Part shown: positions 46,370-57,391 of the stretch, piece by piece
Numbering within the stretch: the first letter of the stretch is position 1
Layout: every line of letters starts with the position of its first letter
DNA from: Lycium barbarum
Taxonomy: Eukaryota > Streptophyta > Magnoliopsida > Solanales > Solanaceae
Reading direction: 5' to 3'
Length of the DNA stretch: 64,000 nucleotides
Assembly (NCBI RefSeq): GCF_019175385.1
Contig: NC_083340.1
Location: forward strand, 14,458,336 to 14,522,335
Position numbers and translations under genes: made by a program
The notes under the pieces: generated by a model
Told to the model about the DNA's origin: nothing
The model's input: only the letters and a program-made list of their open reading frames with translations
Database searches by the model: none

Positions 46370-46585
46370 TATAAGCACTAGGTTATCCCTTTATGACGCT
46401 ACTTTCGTTATATTATTAAAAATATAGAAAAAAGCAAAGAAAGAGACGAGGTGTCACGCAGTTTCATTGACATAACACATCTGTTTTGTTATAGAGGGAA
46501 ATATGTATCAAATTTGCTTACTTTGATGTGTAAACATGTTAGTGGTCAGTATAGAGGTGATTACACAATTTTGATGTTTTCATAT
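46370..46585. repeat. Direct repeat of about 215 bp, copy 1
   Basis: Blocks ggttatccctttatgacg, aagaaagagacgagg, ttttgttataga, gtgtaaacatgttagtggtc and gtgattacacaatttt recur in order at 46688-46900. Confidence 0.7.
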
Positions 46586-46687
46586 TAAAGTTTGATCCCT
46601 AAGATATACGGTTTATATGGTGTAATTCTCCGATGAAAAATGTAAGGATGAGCTCCTAGCTTCTGCCTCCTAACTCTGCTCCTGAAT

Positions 46688-46900
46688 TTACAAGAACTAT
46701 GTTATCCCCTTATGACGTTATTTTCATCATATTGATTAAAAAGAAAAAAGATAAGAAAGAGACGAGATGTGACGTAGTCTCATCAACATATTTGTTTTGT
46801 TATAAATTAAAGGGCATATATATTGAATTTTATCACTTAGATGTGTAAGCTTTTTAGTGGTCAGTATATATGTGATTACACAATTTTGCTTTTGTTTCTT
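46688..46900. repeat. Direct repeat of about 215 bp, copy 2
   Basis: Collinear with 46370-46585 and diverged at roughly one base in five by eye. The 100 bases between the copies are unrelated. Confidence 0.7.
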
Positions 46901-47675
46901 ATTGAAATTAATTGTAAGATTTTATCAAGACAAGGATGATGTTGAACATCAAAAAAGTCGAGCAGATTAGGGGTATGTGGATTGCTTCCGCAAAGTGAAC
47001 AAAGATTAGAGTTGGAATAATTATAGAAGAATTAGACAATCAATCCGCCTGAAGTCTTTCGGAGAATGAAGTCAACTTTCATTCTTTTATTTAATTTATT
47101 AAAAAGAAAAGAAAAAAAAAAAGAGCCGTCCTTGAGATTTAAAATAAAGTTTATACTTCCCTTTTCTCTCCTTGAAGATTCCTTTCTTTTAGAAGTCTTG
47201 CATTATTGCACACTTCAGGAATTATTGTAGTAAAATTTGCTTGACATAACTTACATTATTACCTATTTATTGAACATAACTAAACTTTATAATAATTATA
47301 TTTAGTAGCTAAAATATTAACATATTTAATTCCTATAGCTATCACTTTTTTACCACTCATCTGATAACTTTCCACACCCCTAAATTTAAGCCAAAAAAAG
47401 TCCCTCTCTCCTATCCCCCTAAATACACGCCATTATGCCCAATATCCCTTAATTTTCTCCAATTTCAAATCAGTTTTACAACAGTTCAACTTCCTTATTT
47501 ATCTCTAATTAACTACTCATTAATTTCACTCATAATTCAAATCCAATTCCCAAAAAAGGTAAGATTCTATACTGATTTTTACGTTTCACCGTGTATTTAA
47601 GCTATATTTTCATTTTTTTCGTTACTTCCTGAATTTTCAATTCCTAATGTTTTGGATTGATATTTTAATAGTTGT
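46901..47675. other. Intergenic; possible orphan leader exon
   Basis: 47440-47557 is a CT/A-rich stretch ending aaaaaaggtaagattc, which looks like a plant 5' leader exon with a GT donor. No following coding exon was found before the retrotransposon at 50147, so this is a guess. Confidence 0.25.
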
Positions 47676-48200
47676 TTTTCATATATATTTTGGCTATATT
47701 TTAATTGTATTTTGATTATTATGTTCAATATTACTTATTCTGGTTTCTGTTGACTATATTTCAAATATATTTTGACTATATTTAGAAAAATTTCAGAAAA
47801 ATAAAAAAGTTGCAGTGAAAACGTTGTTACCTCTATCATGAACTCAATTATGACTATATTTTGGCTATATTTTAATTGTATTTTGATTATTATGTTCAAT
47901 ATTACTTATTCTGGTTTCTGTTGACTATATTTCAAATATATTTTGACTATATTTAGAAAAATTTCAGAAAAATAAAAAAGTTGCAGTGAAAACGTTGTTA
48001 CCTCTATCATGAACTCAATTATGACTATATTTTGGCTATATTTTAATTGTATTTTGATTATTATGTTCAATATTACTTATTCTGGTTTCTGTTGACTATA
48101 TTTCAGATATATTTTGACTATATTTTTCAAAATTTCAAAAAAATAAAAAAAATAAAAAAGTTGCAGTGAAAACGTTGTTACTTCAATTATGAACTCAACT
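47676..48200. repeat. Tandem repeat, 171-bp unit, three copies
   Basis: tggctatattttaattgtat starts at 47691, 47862 and 48033. Copies 1 and 2 read as identical apart from their outer edges; copy 3 differs by several substitutions and an A-rich insertion. Within each unit, gactatattt recurs several times. Confidence 0.92.
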
Positions 48201-50146
48201 TTAATTCGATATTTCAATAGATGAATTCAAATATATATTCGTCGTTTAAAACGAGCTCTGTTCACTGGTTTGATATTGTTATTTTTCAAAGTTTTTTGAT
48301 GAACTAGTTTTTGAACTTTTTTTTTTTTTTTTGGTTAAAAATATGAATGTACTTTTTGATTTTTTTTTTTTTTTTTAATTTGTTAGCTGTTTGAATGAGA
48401 TATGAGATCAGATATGGAATGGGAGGATATTTGCGTGAATCAGGAAATATTAAAAACTGATTTTAATTTAAATTGGAATAGATTTTGTTTCCATAAATAT
48501 AGCACTTTCAGTTTTCTCAGCGTGTGTATTTCTGTTATATTTATCCTATATTTAAGTCGACGCGTCTACTAGCTAAATATTGATCCTCCAGCTACGAATT
48601 GTAAATGTAGAACATATAGTTATAGGTTGTTAGAAGGAGCTAATAGGTAGGTGTTCGTGAAAATTTTACATTATTATATTATTTCCAATCTCAATTTCTT
48701 CCACACTTTTACGTGCCAAGGAATTTAAAATGAATGATAAGTGAGTCCTATTTGACACTCTCGAATATGATTTTCAATATTGACAACAAAGAAGACCTCT
48801 AGTAGTGGAGATAGACATATTGTTATTTGTAATTAGTAAAATATACTGGCCCTGTAACTAGAATGCTGAAATTTTACTCATTCAAATAACTTAACTATAT
48901 TCTGCTGTTGTTATTCTTGTTCTTTGTTTTTATTTTAAACTATCTCCTGATCAAAATGAAAGTCGCCGCATTGTTTAATAAATCAATTAAGTATACTTCC
49001 CAAAGCTTCCGGTAACCATATGTATTTGTCAATTTATGTTTGAGTAGATGTGTAAAATGTGCACTATATACCACTCCGATCCTCTCCACTAAAATAGTTT
49101 TGACTTTGATTCCATCAATATTTATTCTTGACTATTGCAATAAGAGGGAAAAATAAATAAGTCATCCTTATCTTCAATTTTTTGCCTCACCATCCTCAAA
49201 CAGAGAACCACTTACCCAAATTAGTTATTATTATTCTTTTACCTAATTCTCAACTGATGGCAACCCTGCTCCCCCTCCCCAATTCCCCTTTTGGTTTAAA
49301 TTACTTTCTGTAATATCATAACTAGTGTGTGTGTAATGTTTGCATCTTCTCTAATTCCTCAGGTAATGGAAAATGCAAAATTACTAGTTTCAAAAATAAG
49401 ATTAACCTATATTATTTTGCATGCACATCAATACAACATGGTGGGTGAATTGGGTTCCTGTCAAATTTACGTGTTTTCATAAAATTTGCTTAACTTCATT
49501 CTTGATAAACTGACTTTTTTATGTGTTTCTTGTGAAAACCAGATAAAAATGTAAAATGTGAAATGAAACACTGAACATAAAATTTTTACATAAAAAACCA
49601 CTCGGCTCAAAGAGTGAAGAAAGGACGACCTACCCCCATAGGATTTAGACCAAACTCCACCAAAACAATGAATGAAATTCATATTACAACACTTAACTCT
49701 AATCATTAGGCTTGAATCACCTTTTCAAACTAACATCATTAGGCTTGAATCACCTTTTCAAACTAACTCTTGCTTGAAGCCAATTGTTCCTCATTAAAAA
49801 CAACCTATAAATGCCTCTAAACAAGCAGATTAGTTTATAACTCGATTGCATATCACAATGAATTAAGATTGAACTCAGAAATAAAACTCAATGATAGAAA
49901 ATATGTATCCAGCTTGATTCATGGCATACTGTTGCAACTTTTTGAACTCTTAAGACTTAAAATTCTCAATTGCTCTTAACTTGCTCCTAAGACTCTCAAT
50001 ATCGAGTGTGTGTGTCTACAAAAGTCACCCTAAACTATTTAGCATAAGAAACAGGTTCAGCCTCCCTAATAGCTTTCCAAAATTGACACGCAACTTCTCT
50101 TAATTCGAAATTCTATTTTAAGTCGATCGATTTTCTTTGTGAATAC
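48201..50146. other. Intergenic AT-rich DNA left of the retrotransposon
   Basis: T runs at about 48320 and 48362. A 33-bp tandem duplication at 49702-49767 (cattaggcttgaatcacctt). No gene recognised. Confidence 0.5.
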
Positions 50147-50730
50147 TGTATACGGGTAAAACCGAGGATACGGACATGCTCGGTTTCCCGTTGTCATGGT
50201 TATGTTCGGGCACGATATGACTGGCCTATCAAGGACGAGGCTTCGAGCTCGATCTGGAACGAGGCGTTAAAGGAAAGGCGGTTAACTACCATAAGGAGAA
50301 GGCCGGAATATCCGCCCTCAACCGGATATTTCGGCGTCAATCTCGGCAGCAGCTGTCACCAGATTTCTTTTCCTTACTTAGAATTGTACTAGAGTTAGGA
50401 CTCCTCTATTATATAAAGAGGAGGTCCCCATCCATTTTTGGGGGGTTCGGCAACAGAAAGAGAGAAAGAGTTCACTTAAAAAAGCAATAGAATCATCTGA
50501 GTTCATTCATATTGTTTCTCGATTTATCTTCATTATTCATTGTGTAAGCACCCGGCAAAGGGATTCGACCTCGGTTCCGATACCCGAGGCCAGTCGTAAT
50601 TAATATTTGGTCAGATCTGTTTCTTTATTTACTTATTCGCTTGTCTCGTAATCTAATCACAAATTGAATTTAGCTACATATATTTGGCATCACGCATAAA
50701 TTTAATTGTTCTCCATTTTAAGGTTAAATA
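50147..50730 (+). repeat. 5' LTR of the complete Tat element
   Basis: Starts TGTATACGGG and ends gttaaaTA (the 3' copy keeps the usual CA). Contains attatataaagagg at about 50408-50420 as the likely TATA box. Confidence 0.95.
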
Positions 50731-50732
50731 AT

Positions 50733-50751
50733 TTGGCGCCCATCGTGGGGC
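50733..50751 (+). other. Primer-binding site
   Basis: ttggcgcccatcgtggggc begins two to three bases after the 5' LTR, the normal place and length for a tRNA primer site. The primer tRNA was not identified. Confidence 0.65.
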
Positions 50752-50842
50752 CAGAGATAGTAGTGGCGGTTCAATAAAAAAATCTGGTTACGCTCGATAT
50801 TTTACACTTGTTCTTTAAGGTTTGATTTCAGGTATACCAGAA

Positions 50843-52400
50843 ATGTCGGATTCCCATTCCGTCAACTTCCAAGTCGAGCCAAGCCATCACGAGCATAACG
50901 ATGGGGGCATACCAAATAACAACGCGCCCCCTGTTAATCCTGTTCAAGCCGGATCATCGGTCGGCAACGTACCGGCCGACGAGAATAATGGAGCCATGCT
51001 GCAACAGCTCCAAAACCAGTTAGACATGGCTATGGATCAATTACAGGCCCAGCAAGAGATCATAGTGCAATTGCAGAACCGGAGTTAGGCACCCGATATT
51101 GCTTCATCAAAACAGACCTAGGATACGGAGGAAAGGCACGTCCCGTGGAGTAACGAGAACCACCGTGGGCAGAGCAGCGAATTGATAAGAATGCTCGAAG
51201 AATTGACGAAACGAGTCGAGTCCGGCGAAAAAAAGATAGAGGCGAACGACAAGAAAATGAAGAATTACAACTCAAGGGTCGATCAGATTTCGGGGGCCCC
51301 ACCGGTATTGAAGGGACCGGATTCGAAAAAAATTGTTCAAATGCCATTTTCGCCTAGTGCGGCACCGATGAAAATCCCTAAGAGATTTCGCATGCCCGAT
51401 ATCCCCAAGTATAATGGGATGACGGGCCCAAATGAACATGTGACTGCATACACATGTGCTATTAAGGGCAATGATCTTGCCGATGACGAAAGGGAATCAG
51501 TGCTACTTAAGAAATTCGGGGAAACTCTGTCAAAAGGGGCGATGATTTGGTATCATAACTTGCCCGAGCATTCAATCGATTCATTTGCCATGCTCGTTGA
51601 TGCTTTCGTCAAGGCCCATGCAGGGGACATCAAGGTCGAAACACGAAAATCAGACTTGTTCAACCTCAAGCAGCGAGATGACGAGACCCTCCTTGAGTTT
51701 GTGACTCGATTTCAAATGGAGCGCATGGACTTGCCGTTCAGGCTTTCACTCAAGGGCTCAATTCAAGAAGCTCGATCACTTCTATGGAGCTAAAGCAAAA
51801 TCTGATAGAGTACCCGGCGATCGCCTGGGCTGATGTACATAACAGGTATCAATCGAAGATCAGGGTCGAAGATGATAAGATTCTGAGGGCCGCTTCGGTA
51901 TCATGGCATTCTGGTAAAGGGAGTGATTGATCGAAGAGAACGGTAGATCGAGATTCCAGATCATCATATGACAGGTACCAGCCTTACCCGCTCGATCGAA
52001 GGGGAAACGGGTGTAACAGCGAATCGGGTAAGAATGATAAGAGGAATGATCGAATGAATGATCGAGGCCAAAGTAGTCGTGGATTGATAAATAGAAATGC
52101 TGTCGATAAAGGCCCAGGAAACAGAGAAACTCCAAGGTTATCCGAGTATAATTTTTGCATCGATATAGCAACCATAGCGGCGGCCGTTATCCGTAACAAA
52201 TAAACAAGACATCCAAGGTCAATCCAATCTGATCCAGAGAAGCGGGATAAAAGTCTTATTTGCAAATATCATCACACTCACGGCCATCGAACCGAAGATT
52301 GTCGCCAGTTAAGAGAGGAGGTTGCTCGTCTGTTCAATTTGGGACACCTTCGAGAATTTTTAAGTGAACGAGCAAAAACTCATTTCAGGAACCTGGACTC
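50843..52400 (+). pseudogene. gag of the Tat element, broken
   Basis: From the ATG at 50843: a Gln-rich coiled-coil N-terminus, then a retrotransposon gag domain from about 51380 (PKRFRMPDIPKYNG, MIWYHNLPEHSIDSF, ETLLEFVTRFQME). A zinc knuckle of the CKYHHTHGHRTEDC form lies at about 52258-52310. Breaks: TAG at 51086-51088, a second stop near 51119, a frameshift near 51750, and stops near 51928 and 52201. Gag would form the virus-like particle in the cytoplasm, and this copy cannot make it. The frame is continuous enough between breaks to be sure of the assignment. Confidence 0.85.
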
Positions 52401-52559
52401 CAACAAGCAGGATAGGCCAGAAGAGCCTCAGCAAGTGATACATATGATCATGGGAGGAACTGACGTTCCTATTAGGCCGGTTGTAAAACGCACCAAAATT
52501 TCCATAACAGGGGAAAAGCGTATCCGTAATGATGACCCCGACGGTTCCATCTCATTCAA

Positions 52560-53100
52560 CGATGAGGACATGGAAGGCATCGCCCAGCCTCATAACGACG
52601 CACTGGTAATATCTGTCCTTGTCAATAAATTTAGAATCAAACGTGTGCTAATTGATCCAGGTAGCTCTGCTAATATCATCCGATGGAGAGTCATCGAGTA
52701 GCTGGGACTACTAGATCAGATCGTGCCAGTAATACGAGTCCTCAACGGATTCAACATGGCATGCGAGACGACGAATGGTGAGATCACTTTACCGATCAAT
52801 ATGGCAGGAACTACGTAGCAGATAAAATTTTATGTGATAAAGGGAGACATGGGATACAATGCATTGCTGGGAAGACCGTGGATTCACCTCGTGAGAGCGG
52901 TCCCCTCAACTATGCATCAAGTATTGAAATTCCCGACCCCAGAAGGTATCAAAACTATCCGTTCGCGATTGAAGAATCTGTTAAGATTAAAAAGGTGCCA
53001 GATCAAAACGAAGGGAAGAATGCCAAATAGCAATCACAGATTCCGATCCCGGAGTTCTCGGAAGATCGGAACGGAGACACACCAGACGAAGAGTTAAAGT
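52560..53100 (+). pseudogene. Retroelement aspartic protease region, broken
   Basis: VLIDPGSSANI at about 52647-52680 is the active-site Asp motif in the variant usual for this group, and MGYNALLGRPWIH is the second conserved segment. TAG stops interrupt it at about 52699 and 52816, and the frame changes near 52980. It continues gag in the plus-strand polyprotein. Confidence 0.8.
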
Positions 53101-53120
53101 TCGAAGTACCGAGGACCTTT

Positions 53121-54650
53121 GTGGTGCCCGATGATTCTGATGCCACTAAATCCACAATTGAAGACCTCGAGCAAATCATACTGGTCGCTCATCTCCCGGA
53201 TAAAAAGGTATACCTGGGCACGGGGTTAACCCCCGAGCTCAGGGAAAATTTTATTGAATTTCTTAAAAATAACTCAGATTGCTTTGCTCGGTCCTATTTA
53301 GACATGACAGGTATTCCACCGGATGTGACATCACACAAGTTGAGCCTAGATTCAAGTTTTCCTCTCGTCAAACAAAAGCGCAGGCCGCAACCCGAGGTAA
53401 AACATGCATTCGTCAAAGACGAGGTAACCAAGCTCCTTAACATAAGGTCCATTCGGGAGGTAAAATACCCGAATTGGTTAGCTAACGTTGTGGTAGTGCC
53501 TAAAAAGGGAAATAAATTTAGAATGTTCGTAGATTATAAAGATTTAAACAAGGCTTGCCCAAAGGATTCATTTCCTTTACCCAACATCGATCGCATGATC
53601 GACGCTACTGCGGGTCACGACACGTTAAGTTTTCTCGATGCCTACTCCGGGTACAACCAAATACAAATGGACCCGGAGGATCAAGGAAAAACCTTTTTCA
53701 TAACTAGGTCTGGCACGTATTGTTATAATGTACTGCCCTCCGGCTTAAAAAATGCCGGTGCCACCTATCAGCGGTTAGTCAATCGCATGTTTGAACACCA
53801 AATAGGGAAATCAATGGAAGTTCACATAGATGACATGGTCGTTAAGTCCCTGCGAGCAGAGGACCATTTGAAATTTTTGCAGGAAACTTTCAGCATATTA
53901 AGAAGGTAAAACATGAAGCCGAACCCAGAAAAATGTGCTTTCGGTGTTAGATCGGGCAAGTTTCTCGAGTTCAAGATATCGAATCGGGGGATCGAAATCA
54001 ACCCGGATAAGATAAAGGCAATTGAAGATATAACCGTGATAAACGACATCAAAGGGGTACAAAGATTGACGGGACGGATAGCTGCTTTAAGACAATTCAT
54101 CTCCAGATCCTCGGACAAAAGTCATCGATTTTTCTCGTTGCTAAAGAAAAAGACTGACTTTGCATGGACTCCCGAATGTCAGATGGCCTTAGCAGAATTC
54201 AAAAGGTACTTATCAAGTCCGCCTCTACTCCACACGCCAAAAGTGAATGAGCAGTTGTATCTATACTTGGCGGTGTCCAAGATAGCAGTGAGCGGTGTCC
54301 TGGTTCGAGAGGAGAAAGGTACGCAATACCAAGTTTATTATGTAAGAAGAACCCTCGGTGACGCCGAAATCAGGTACCCACATTTGGAAAAACTTGCTTT
54401 GGCTTTATTGAGCACATCTAGAAAATTAAAACCTTACTTTCAGAGTCATCCCATATGCGTTGTAACGTCGTATCCCCTAAGGAATGTCATGCATAAACCC
54501 GAACTGTCAGGTCGACTAGCAAAGTGGGCTGTGGAGATTAGCGGGTATGATATTGAATACAAACCCCGAACTGCAATCAAATCCCAAATACTGGCAGATT
54601 TCGTGGCCGATTTTGCACCGGCCATGATCCTCGAGGTCGATAAAGAAGTG
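53121..54650 (+). pseudogene. Reverse transcriptase and first RNase H region, broken
   Basis: Typical gypsy RT blocks appear: NWLANVVVVPKKGNKFRMFVDYKDLNKACPKD-type motifs, SFLDAYSGYNQI, and a catalytic Asp-Asp pair at 53829-53834. The residue two before the pair, usually Tyr, is His here. A TAA at 53907-53909 splits the frame, which reopens at once in the same register. The connection/RNase H part follows (TDFAWTPECQMALAEFK, RYPHLEKLALAL). It would copy the element's RNA to DNA in the particle; this copy is inactive. Confidence 0.9.
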
Positions 54651-54669
54651 CTTCTTGCCTTGGGGACAA

Positions 54670-55185
54670 GCACGAGAGTCTGGACTCTTTACACGGACGG
54701 TGCGTCTAATGTAAAAGGGTCCGGGTTAGAGATCGTTCTCAAACCTCCCTCAGGTGACGTAATAAGACAATCCATTAGATCGGCTGATTTAACTAACAAC
54801 GAAGCCGAGTATGAGGCTATGATTGCAGGTTTAGAACTAGCTAAAAGCTTGGGAGCCAAGATCATTCTCTCCTGGTGGTCAACCAAGCGAACGGAACCTT
54901 CGAAGTCAAGGAAGATCGAATGCGGAGATACCAAGAGAAACTGCAGGTTGTCCTTCGTTGGTTCAAGGAGTGGACGTTAGAACACGTGCCCCGGGATCAA
55001 AATAACGAGGCGGATGCCCTGGGAAATCTGGGATCCTCGGTCAAATCGAATGGGTTCAACTCCGGAGCTGTGGTGCAGTTAACAAAATCGGTCATCGAGA
55101 CAGGCCACGCCGAAATAAACTCGACCAGCCTCACCTGGGATTGGAGGAATAAATACATAGACTCAAATAGGAAAGCTGCCATCTA
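54670..55185 (+). pseudogene. Second (archaeal-type-like) RNase H domain, frameshifted
   Basis: LYTDGASNVKGSG, LTNNEAEYEAMIAGLELAKS and HVPRDQNNEADALGNL are the three conserved segments of the extra RNase H found in plant Tat elements. A small deletion near 54870 removes the central Asp segment and shifts the frame. The remaining part runs to a stop at 55184-55186. Confidence 0.85.
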
Positions 55186-55299
55186 ATTCTAAGGAATCAA
55201 GAGCCCTCCGAACCAAAGCAACTAGATTTTGTTTGGTCGATGGCCAGCTATATCGACTGTCGTTCGATGGCCCCTTGGTGAGATGCCTAAGACCAGGAG

Positions 55300-56371
55300 A
55301 AACCGACTATGTTCTGAGGGAAATTCACGAGGGGACTTGCGGGAACCATTCAGGAGCCGATTAATTGGTTCGCAAGCTGATTAGAGCGGGATACTACTAG
55401 AACGAGATGGAGGAAGATGCCAAAACCTTCATTCGAAAATGCAACGAATGCCAAAAGCACGCCCCGTCAATACATCAACCCGGGGAAGAACTCCATCCGG
55501 TCCTTTCCCCATGGCCATTCATGAAATGAGGTATGGACATAGTAGGGCCTTTGCCATGGGCCCCAGGTAAGACTCAATTTATTTTGCTTATGACTGATTA
55601 TTTCTCTAAATGGGTTGAAGCATAGGCACTCGAGAAAGTCAGGGAAAAAAAAGTCATTGATTTCATTTATGACCATATAATCTGTCGATTCGGGGTACCC
55701 GCGGAGATCGCGTGTGATAACGGGAAGCAGTTCATAGGCAGCAAGGTTAGCAAGTTTTTCGAAGAATACAAGATCAAGAAGATCTTATCCACCCCATATC
55801 ACCCGAGCGCGAATAGCCAGGCCGAGTCTACCAATAAAACTATACTGCAGAATCTAAAGAAAAGACTGGCCGGCTCTAAGCACCGATGGAAGGAGGTTCT
55901 ACCCGAGGTTGTATAGGCCTACCACACAACGGTAAGATCAAGCACCGGGGAGACTCCGTTTCCCTTGTATACGGAGCCGAGGCCCTAATACCCGTCGAAG
56001 TTGGTGAACCAAGCTTGAGATTCCGATATGCCACTGAGGACTCGAACCATGAAGCAATGTCTACTAGTCTGAATCTGGTGGACGAAAGGAGGGAAGCTAC
56101 TCATATCCGGATAGCCACACAAAAATAAAGGATGCAAAGATATTATAACCGGAGGGCCAACCTCAGGCACTTTCAGATCGGGAACTTGGTACTGAGGAAG
56201 GTCACACTTCATATAAAGAACCCTCACGAAGGGAAACTAGCCCCGAATTGGGAAGAACAGTACCGAGTCACTGGAATAACCGGGAAAGGTTCTTATCAGC
56301 TCGAGAACGAAGACGGACAACAGTTAAGACACAAATGGAACGTAGCACACCTAAAGCGATATTACTGTTAA
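55300..56371 (+). pseudogene. Integrase, broken
   Basis: An HHCC zinc-binding segment (HEGTCGNHSG, then CNECQKHA) at about 55328-55460, followed by the catalytic core: MDIVGP (first Asp, near 55533), CDNGKQF (second Asp, near 55717) and NSQAEST (Glu, near 55825). The C-terminal part ends WNVAHLKRYYC and a TAA. Stops interrupt it at about 55363, 55399, 55527, 55623, 55914 and 56126. It would join the DNA copy to the host chromosome; this copy cannot. Confidence 0.88.
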
Positions 56372-57391
56372 AGGTACGAATAACTTTTCTTTTTTGTTTT
56401 TCTTCTCTCTTGATCTAACCACGCAGGGATACAGTCTGAGGGACACCAGAGCAGCACAATGAAAACTAGAAAGTCATAGACTTAGGACTGAAAGCAAGTG
56501 CTGCACTCTTTTTCCCTTCGACCGTTTTGTCTCGAATTGGGTTTTCGGCAAGGTTTTTAATGAGGCAGCGCTGAACAGCGTGTTATACGAATAGAGTATA
56601 CCGATCATAGACTGAAGACTAGGGATTGCATGTATCAGGCTAATAGTACCGGAGCCCTCACATCTCAGACTCGAGTACTAGGGGACTATTATACCATGAG
56701 CTAAGTGAAAACTATGTAAAAGCCAAGGTTTGAAGGATAGGATCAGATGTAAGGACCAAACGATCAATTGAATCTTATCCAATTAGTTTGTTCTTGCCAT
56801 GGAAACAATTGCAGATACATCTCCGGTCGGTTTATCAACAAAAATATTACTTCTAAAAATCTTGATTCGATCAAAATGATCCAATGTTGCCAAGTACTAA
56901 AAGGCTATGGCCCAAACGGTTAACGAATACGGTCTAAAAAACATACGCAAGCTTGAATGGCTATGGCCTAAGCAGTTGAAGACCATGGTCTACAAAACAA
57001 AATGATCCAATGATGCCAAACATTAAAAGGCCACAAACTAAACGGTTAAAGATTACGGTTTAAAAACACAAAAAATATTGTGATCCGGTCTGTCTCGCAA
57101 TTTATAAATAAAGCAATGACTAAAGTCAATACGGACTAAAACCCGATTACGAGCCGTTACCACTTGAATTCTATTCTGGCTGAAACAATAAGGCAAGCCA
57201 AAACGATGGCATAAATCGGACAAACAATGAATCGAGCAATACTTTGTAAAGGGCAACAAAAGGCGATGAATAGGCCGAATGAAGATTTTTATTTTCATTT
57301 ACACATACATATAAGTGGATTTACAAAGGCTCAAACTAGTGGCCTTAAAACAAAAAACAAAAACAACAACAAGGACATAAGGCCCACGAGC
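56372..57391. other. Spacer between pol and the antisense genes
   Basis: No coding frame was recognised. Repeated phrases (aaaaggctatggcc..aacggttaa and variants at about 56900, 56960 and 57030) show a loose tandem repeat of roughly 60-120 bp. Confidence 0.5.

Noticed and set aside
47676..48200. CRISPR-like array
   Set aside because: Units are 171 bp with no short repeat plus unique spacer pattern, and the window is plant nuclear DNA.
49362..49420. Coding exon after ctcag/gtaatggaaaatgc
   Set aside because: The frame closes within about 20 codons and shows no homology; the acceptor resemblance is weak.
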